Part shown: in pieces, positions 61,201 through 64,000 of the stretch
Layout: each line of letters begins with the position of its first letter
Position numbering within the stretch: the first letter of the stretch is position 1
Translations under genes and position numbers: made by a program
Notes under the pieces: model-generated
Database searches by the model: none
Told to the model about the DNA's origin: nothing
Seen by the model: the letters and a program-made list of their open reading frames with translations, nothing else
DNA from: Symsagittifera roscoffensis
Taxonomy: Eukaryota > Xenacoelomorpha > Acoela > Convolutidae
DNA length: 64,000 bases
NCBI RefSeq assembly: GCF_963678635.1
Contig: NC_087066.1
Coordinates: forward strand, 46,239,225 to 46,303,224
Direction: 5' to 3'

Positions 61201-62396
61201 AATCCAAAAGGAGTGACCGCACTCTGACTGGAGCAACGTTAGAAATGGAAATACTCAGCCAATGTGGAGAGAGCAAAATGAGGGACTTCAAGCCATCTCC
61301 CATGAATCATGGAAAGGGAAGTGTTGCAGGACAACTAACACCAGTGGAATACAACCGACTAACCGTGTCGGAGACAGTGTCGATAGATGAAACCACCGGT
61401 GGATACATGGAGATGTTGGAATACCGAAACTCGGCTAGAGGGTATGTAATGGCCCTGGAAGACGAAAAAGCCATGGAGGGTTATCTGGAAATGATGTTGC
61501 AAGGCACCACCCTCAAGCAGAAGGCGTATGGAACTTTGGCGTCGTCTGACGTAGAGGCGGAAACGATCGAGCAGTTAGTGAGCCTTCCATGGAAAGCAGT
61601 AGTATTGAGGTATTTCGAAGAAGAAATGAGGACTACGCCAAGAATACATGCTCTCGTGGCAGTACCTTACGTAAGGACAGAGTTACAACTCAGGTTCGCC
61701 TGGTGTATGATGGGACTGACTCGAGAAGAATATGATTCAGAAGAAAGAAAGAGATCAAAAGAAGGAAAGGTTTTCCTTATGACGAATCTGAGGGATCTGA
61801 TAGTCCAGGAGGGAGCAGCAGTAGCGTGTGCGAAGCGGAGAGACGCTCTCTGTTTCATTCGATTCCTGATAGAGCAGATTTCAGTACCTGCGTTAAACAC
61901 TTGTGTTAAAATGTTGAAGGAAGGCGATGAGCGAACGAAAGCCTTGTTCTTACTAGCAATGCTGGAGATGCAGCAAAGTAAACCGATGAGGGTGAACATG
62001 AAAGAACCTGAAGAATTGGAACCCATGAAAAAGATAGACGAGATCAGGAGATTCTCCAACAAGGAGTTGAGACTCACTAAAGAATCTATGGGAGCATTGC
62101 CGAAATCCAGTGAATACTGTGGACCGATCAAGAAGAAGTCATATAGCTATGTATCTGGGATCTTAGGGATAGCGTACAATCCTTTCCTGAGTGAAGACAT
62201 ACGTGATTGCTTCTTTGATTATGAGCAGGCGGTGTTACTAAGATTCTGGACGTCCAGAATTGTAACGATTAAAAGTGTCAACAATTCACAGGCCAAATTG
62301 GGACTGGTCTTGGAAGAAGAGGTGACTGCACCTTCAGTACCAAAATCCGACAAGAGAGTGGAGTTTGGGTTGGGATTCTCAGATGAATTACTGTGA
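55239..62396 (+). CDS. ORF3, giant accessory protein with SGNH hydrolase domain
   Basis: 2,385 residues starting MDNFNLDELMDL. A coiled coil spans about 160-220. Residues about 400-580 form an SGNH/GDSL hydrolase with all four blocks: GDS with Ser411; FGGATIAQL (Gly); GTND with Asn460; DGIHF with Asp554 and His557. Such enzymes are esterases or lipases; here the substrate is unknown. Residues about 866-1060 look like a second SGNH copy in which GDS has become NSE and GTND is GIND (about 919-922). An acidic region lies at about 1648-1750, and a nuclear-localisation-like AKRKRVEE near 1943. The C-terminal 300 residues are helical and unrecognised. I see no signal peptide or strong membrane segment, so it does not look like a retroviral envelope. 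It is about 400 bp after Pol and in frame with ORF4 across a TGA. Confidence 0.92.
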   Translation: MDNFNLDELMDLAEADVGPMVDAIYRRLIERDFALEDPEVVMLLTALINILGHDNRGDRPTEVLLMAAYGERGVLDRPNMRVMRWRNGALSGSDLANEPGLGSSRTYQPGEMPMPSKPKPGLTRMHREMNSEATSSGSPLRAAVPPKGAKVTQKVQTNQTIQDLDEMNDQLRSTKKELDDMTKTMLAMEEDRDMWRKLFEDCNKKQGQEIERLRQEYKERSEQVALTTAVEKVIPARDIPRGQSPMELLTPREMSQTTETRPPVETNRVTIPDPSDTLGDPVVEQTVRKLIETAGRLVANKNAPGSGVTAPYGTIDDTDRVQLSQTVIRQGMSNVTPLMGNSRIPERKVRKMPAKKVSRVIDVQKNNQLKYNFTGVPETDPRACFNRATWSPAVNLQQPPLGTSHLILGDSLVRVLSNLRTSWVTTVMAFGGATIAQLYRMVELMNPGKIPNVMILVGTNDISRGSDEQEALWESMMVCLFTTLWQKFNCAVLTVCTVPMNTRSLTASGRRHNEGVMRWNNILRNLANRNAGRMILMDIEHELRAIDQARLTTDGIHFDSVEGQAWLNRVFQERLDELEAELFDTGVLKEEGTVSDTVITTFVPPNLETRLGTVPAVTNYRQQSSGESGRRTDVQDRLGEAPMRRTIHPRRRIGPVNQPIEEVAGTSRSDTRSETTSTSREERPSRGSLMWSRSIPSPWHIYKDELMKLDLQRVSFIEDARRMLNGATLSVSRLYSITGVDWLIAASINFSSTTALRFADLEGLPSNNTMGPVNARPLQDVRLNHDERNREERPGRFLTVRAPIGQHVKIFRQLTTPPGHVKERVYPKLVNQDGEAQRYGGLTAIKKDETIFAAYDKAEMRKTKIMVVANSEFVYTSKSLFWPDVIMLAAVDLDLLQSVSLAIGVQRQTEMNPITIVFAGINDHLHSRGFLSRLRDPATAENAVWPAIKDILESMGEVVDAKKEGSFNKVTLRVVFALSPGYAHLPDGLKFVYAMVALLSEGKYDVIISAPNRMIEMENLRPLKAELPAVWSDISNAMRGFKDHALHMLVLDEVLGLELSNFSRQLKLKPGIDDDHRVITAMSNDLWFRAMEVASEDTRRKNSLETRAHLEAMVLRTKPEANQWLHLNPRVAALGADAFQQGPVMITKMPAYLLKEVNLAENAGEKTAEFVNRMCQITLETFWTQEVKGQEGFERTDSMLEGLGAGWTASFLAKVYPKVSHYLIKEFLQAVVKVSIVELIALFVTFGAESFVKGPAILLTDGIQNLRLDGLLTLIAITHGNLGGLMKLARCPEQMKERVRNLDMKKSTDSWNKIRGLRHTLIQYLLQQNRFGTGEDETIEREEDVRRHVGGMPLLTDLSLAMRIDPLALIRGVTEFVTVIYGPAVTFAFPDVKVEAYRRSVLHLNLISAVDGSTLNWCEQHALRELMSEDLLFAKISEPEMTVINFDDHFCDRMGEVERGHIEVFPKLWNLRPYDKTNGEMTRVPRLTAAYHKVREEAKDWGDYKKLPEAVPEFPLIRRMLLGAVSVVQTPRLKAFETNERRVGNFMGTMDPYFVGRNAAVLQYTRFAYTDQATRRRISNAATPKPGRFDEEWKGLGLAPMRMRGRTELPEASLILTSVRKEMKVGGVLQTRTFLAPFGCEEIKVVHGEEEDESAGTLLIPRFHEEADNDEQGPSNSSKDKSEGDDGQGGSRRTEEPMQQDQAGGEDDRASTGGTSSLDFNIFSDLENNADTLETTEPADEGISTLEPPSAFEEMKRNLPESSSPGNSRNNDQRILMESPRRRRIEASARVPFLGTLPEEEWEVHHRDHESRTGCKLDRVAFMEEVWTVVQSYGTQSILKTGLNQPLMREVLDKLDECEGRPSELLIDSATDESEANSPIKMTPQDDGEVVYLSRTRRGTMRSKMVIDKINAMKMKLGSRVMPRRIGKTKVDSEISMKAGNSAKRKRVEEVTDLGQGDYQLSGTDRILTDIAMVPPILMAGIKSTGYKSKRSDRTLTGATLEMEILSQCGESKMRDFKPSPMNHGKGSVAGQLTPVEYNRLTVSETVSIDETTGGYMEMLEYRNSARGYVMALEDEKAMEGYLEMMLQGTTLKQKAYGTLASSDVEAETIEQLVSLPWKAVVLRYFEEEMRTTPRIHALVAVPYVRTELQLRFAWCMMGLTREEYDSEERKRSKEGKVFLMTNLRDLIVQEGAAVACAKRRDALCFIRFLIEQISVPALNTCVKMLKEGDERTKALFLLAMLEMQQSKPMRVNMKEPEELEPMKKIDEIRRFSNKELRLTKESMGALPKSSEYCGPIKKKSYSYVSGILGIAYNPFLSEDIRDCFFDYEQAVLLRFWTSRIVTIKSVNNSQAKLGLVLEEEVTAPSVPKSDKRVEFGLGFSDELL
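62394..62396 (+). promoter_or_regulatory. single TGA between ORF3 and ORF4, possible readthrough site
   Basis: The stop context is CTG TGA ACG. ORF4 continues in the same frame with only three codons before its ATG at 62406. The base after TGA is A, not the C that most favours readthrough. It could be a leaky stop, a stop followed by reinitiation, or a recent nonsense change in one longer gene. Confidence 0.5.
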
Positions 62397-62405
62397 ACGA
62401 GCTTG

Positions 62406-64000
62406 ATGGCAGTGTGGGAATTGATGAGACCATCATGGTGTCCTAGTCCCAACGCTGACTCAATATTACGGGCGACACAAGACGTACAGAGGGAACTGAA
62501 TGCAGACTGTAACCTGCGTGACCTCAACATCATATATAATGTGATGATAACAGCCTCTAAGAGCAACGGAGAAGATAAAGTGGAGTTGCCTGGCTGGGGA
62601 CCAGAAGACTGGGTCAAACCTGGTAGCTGTCTGGCGGAAGTCTGTGGACTAGAGAGTCACGTCTGTGGAAGTCTAGACTGTGTGAAAACCCTGGAGAAAC
62701 AACACAAGCAGTTGACAGTATTGTTTGGAAATGTAGTGATGAAAGCGAGAACGGAAACGGAACTGATAGCAGATAGCCATGGAGGCACCGATGTGAATCT
62801 AGTGACAGCACTAGGATTCTACAGCATGTTTGGTTCTTTAGAGTCACTATTGAATCTAGAACAGAAACATGAGATGGTCACAGCCATCAGCGTAGAAGTA
62901 TTTCCAGGAGTTCTGCAGACTGAGCAGAAGTATATAGGAAAATGGAGGGAAGCAATCGAAACAGAGATGAACATCAGACACAACGAAACTTATTGTAGAC
63001 CATCAGGAGCACGATATTTGGTGGGCTCAACGTTGGCTCCAATGTGCAAGAGCAGATATCCTGTACATTTCGTAGCTGTGGACGTAAAGAGTACAAGAGT
63101 GATTGTGGATCAAGCCTTCTCAGTGCCGAAGTGTGTGAGATTAGCGAGGATGTCTGAAAAGTCTTACGAGTTACTATGTAAGATGTTCTCAGCAATTCCA
63201 GAGAGAACCAAAGAAGAGTTGGAGTCAATACTAGGAAAGAAGTTCATGGGATATGTGAGCGGGAACTTCAGTGACTTCGAGAAACAGAAACAGGGAGGAT
63301 CAAATGTCACAGATTACAATGCAGTAGATGAGAATGATGAAATCCACCGAGTGATGATGGAAGTGGAACCATTGCTGGAAGCTTCGGGAAAACGTAATTG
63401 GAGGAGCATCATGTTGACGCATGATGAGTTTCCTTGCCACTGCTTGCTGCAGACCTGGTGGTATCCCAAGCGTAGTAATCTGATGTTGATCTGGGACTCT
63501 GGAGAGCTGCTCTCCATGGGTTTACCAGATTCATCACAGCCCGTAACAATAGTGATAGTGGGAGTTATGATGGCAATACGATGGCTGGAAGCTCATGTGA
63601 GAGAAAATAATAGACAGGAGGCACCGACGAGAGAACAATTACGGAAATTAGATTGTCTAAAAGATTTAGATCTTTTTGAGACAATGTGCAAAGTTCTAAA
63701 CATTCCGATGGAAGTGAAGAAGATATGGGCAAGAAAACGATTGATGCCATGGTTCAGAGCTAACATGACTGCATGGTTGTACGAGTATGCGAAAAAGCAT
63801 ATGTCGAAGCATGGCAGAGTATACAGTGAATATCAGCTGGACATTGGGGCAGGAGCTTTCAAGCGAGCTTTCGTGACCCATCGGAATGCAGTGACCACCG
63901 CCGTGAAAAGAATTTCCAGGACAAGTGAACGTAGTGGAAATGAGAAGGCAGAGATGCTGAAAGAAGATTTGGAGAGAAACGTGACGTTGTGTCTCCACAA
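62406..64000 (+). CDS. ORF4, unrecognised protein, cut by window end
   Basis: At least 531 codons from the ATG to the window end, with no stop. The frame starts MAVWELMRPSWCP and continues through a cysteine-rich patch at about residue 75-92 (CLAEVCGLESHVCGSLDC, CX4CX6CX4C with a histidine), then mixed helical sequence with PCHCLLQTWWYP and KIWARKRLMPWF. I do not recognise a family and give no function. It lies directly after ORF3 in the same frame, so it may be translated as its own protein or as an ORF3 extension. Codon use is like that of Gag, Pol and ORF3. The end is unknown. Confidence 0.8.
   Translation, partial: MAVWELMRPSWCPSPNADSILRATQDVQRELNADCNLRDLNIIYNVMITASKSNGEDKVELPGWGPEDWVKPGSCLAEVCGLESHVCGSLDCVKTLEKQHKQLTVLFGNVVMKARTETELIADSHGGTDVNLVTALGFYSMFGSLESLLNLEQKHEMVTAISVEVFPGVLQTEQKYIGKWREAIETEMNIRHNETYCRPSGARYLVGSTLAPMCKSRYPVHFVAVDVKSTRVIVDQAFSVPKCVRLARMSEKSYELLCKMFSAIPERTKEELESILGKKFMGYVSGNFSDFEKQKQGGSNVTDYNAVDENDEIHRVMMEVEPLLEASGKRNWRSIMLTHDEFPCHCLLQTWWYPKRSNLMLIWDSGELLSMGLPDSSQPVTIVIVGVMMAIRWLEAHVRENNRQEAPTREQLRKLDCLKDLDLFETMCKVLNIPMEVKKIWARKRLMPWFRANMTAWLYEYAKKHMSKHGRVYSEYQLDIGAGAFKRAFVTHRNAVTTAVKRISRTSERSGNEKAEMLKEDLERNVTLCLH

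Larger units (their letters stand above)
41300..64000 (+). mobile_element. giant Ty3/Gypsy-like retroelement, 5' and central part
   Basis: A plus-strand element with a long leader, gag, pol and two further large frames, running off the window end. Order: leader with CCGGAGGGG motifs, ORF1 Gag, ORF2 Pol (protease, RT, RNase H, integrase, macro-like domain), ORF3 with SGNH domains, ORF4. From Gag onward the four frames contain no stop or frameshift that looks like decay, apart from the single TGA between ORF3 and ORF4. Codon composition is less AT-rich than the surrounding introns. The LTRs are not identified: the 3' LTR must lie beyond 64000, and without it the 5' LTR cannot be delimited, so the left limit is approximate. 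The internal region alone is at least 18.7 kb, several times the usual Ty3/Gypsy internal length. Confidence 0.88.

Noticed and set aside
55239-62396. ORF3 as an envelope glycoprotein, as in errantiviruses
   Set aside because: No signal peptide, furin-like site with fusion peptide, or strong membrane anchor is visible, and an SGNH enzyme domain is.
63420-63560. A possible third SGNH-like segment in ORF4 (LMLIWDSGEL and TIVIVGV)
   Set aside because: The spacing between the two strands is about half that in the ORF3 domains, and the middle glycine and asparagine blocks are missing.

Overview
The window looks like part of an invertebrate animal genome. A protein gene is split into more than twenty short exons with canonical GT/AG introns. 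The introns are very AT-rich and packed with interspersed repeats, and there are two LTR retrotransposons of very different age. I could not place the lineage more narrowly from sequence alone.

Region 1 (about 4.05-34.96 kb, minus strand) is a nearly complete DDX46/Prp5-type DEAD-box RNA helicase gene, a U2 snRNP factor for pre-mRNA branch-site recognition. I resolved 22 coding exons whose phases join without a break, from an N-terminal RS-rich part to the stop codon at 4054. Together they encode about 1,198 residues; only a few N-terminal residues are unplaced. Every DEAD-box motif is present. The largest intron (20009-30043) holds a decayed Ty3/Gypsy element of about 6 kb in the same orientation as the gene, with two LTRs, a primer-binding site, and gag, protease, RT, RNase H and integrase broken by stops and frameshifts.

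The introns also carry non-autonomous repeats. One family of about 400-470 bp occurs at least nine times and has inverted subterminal repeats and a 3' hairpin whose arms change together between copies, which resembles Helentron/HINE elements. Two tRNA-derived SINE-like families and two other dispersed repeats (about 0.5 kb) are also present, as is a local tandem duplication of about 530 bp at 1.5-2.6 kb.

Region 2 (34.96-41.2 kb) is repeat-rich and contains one intronless four-helix membrane protein gene of MARVEL type on the minus strand (40030-40602).

Region 3 (about 41.3 kb to the window end, plus strand) is the most interesting. It is the 5' and central part of a giant Ty3/Gypsy-like retroelement whose reading frames are intact and which runs past the window. 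A leader of about 3.9 kb carries some twenty copies of an AATCCGGAGGGGTC-like motif, followed by hairpins and palindromes. Then come ORF1 (Gag, 1,033 aa, two CCHC knuckles); ORF2 (Pol, 2,164 aa), joined to Gag by a TGATG stop-start overlap and carrying a C-terminal macro-domain-like module resembling OARD1/TARG1; ORF3 (2,385 aa), with a complete SGNH hydrolase catalytic set and an apparent second degenerate SGNH copy; and ORF4 (at least 531 codons), in the same frame as ORF3 and separated from it by a single TGA. About 19 kb of the element lies in the window from the Gag start onward, without an inactivating lesion. The accessory modules (macro domain, SGNH domains, ORF4) are not part of a standard Ty3/Gypsy plan and are the best candidate here for an undescribed system.
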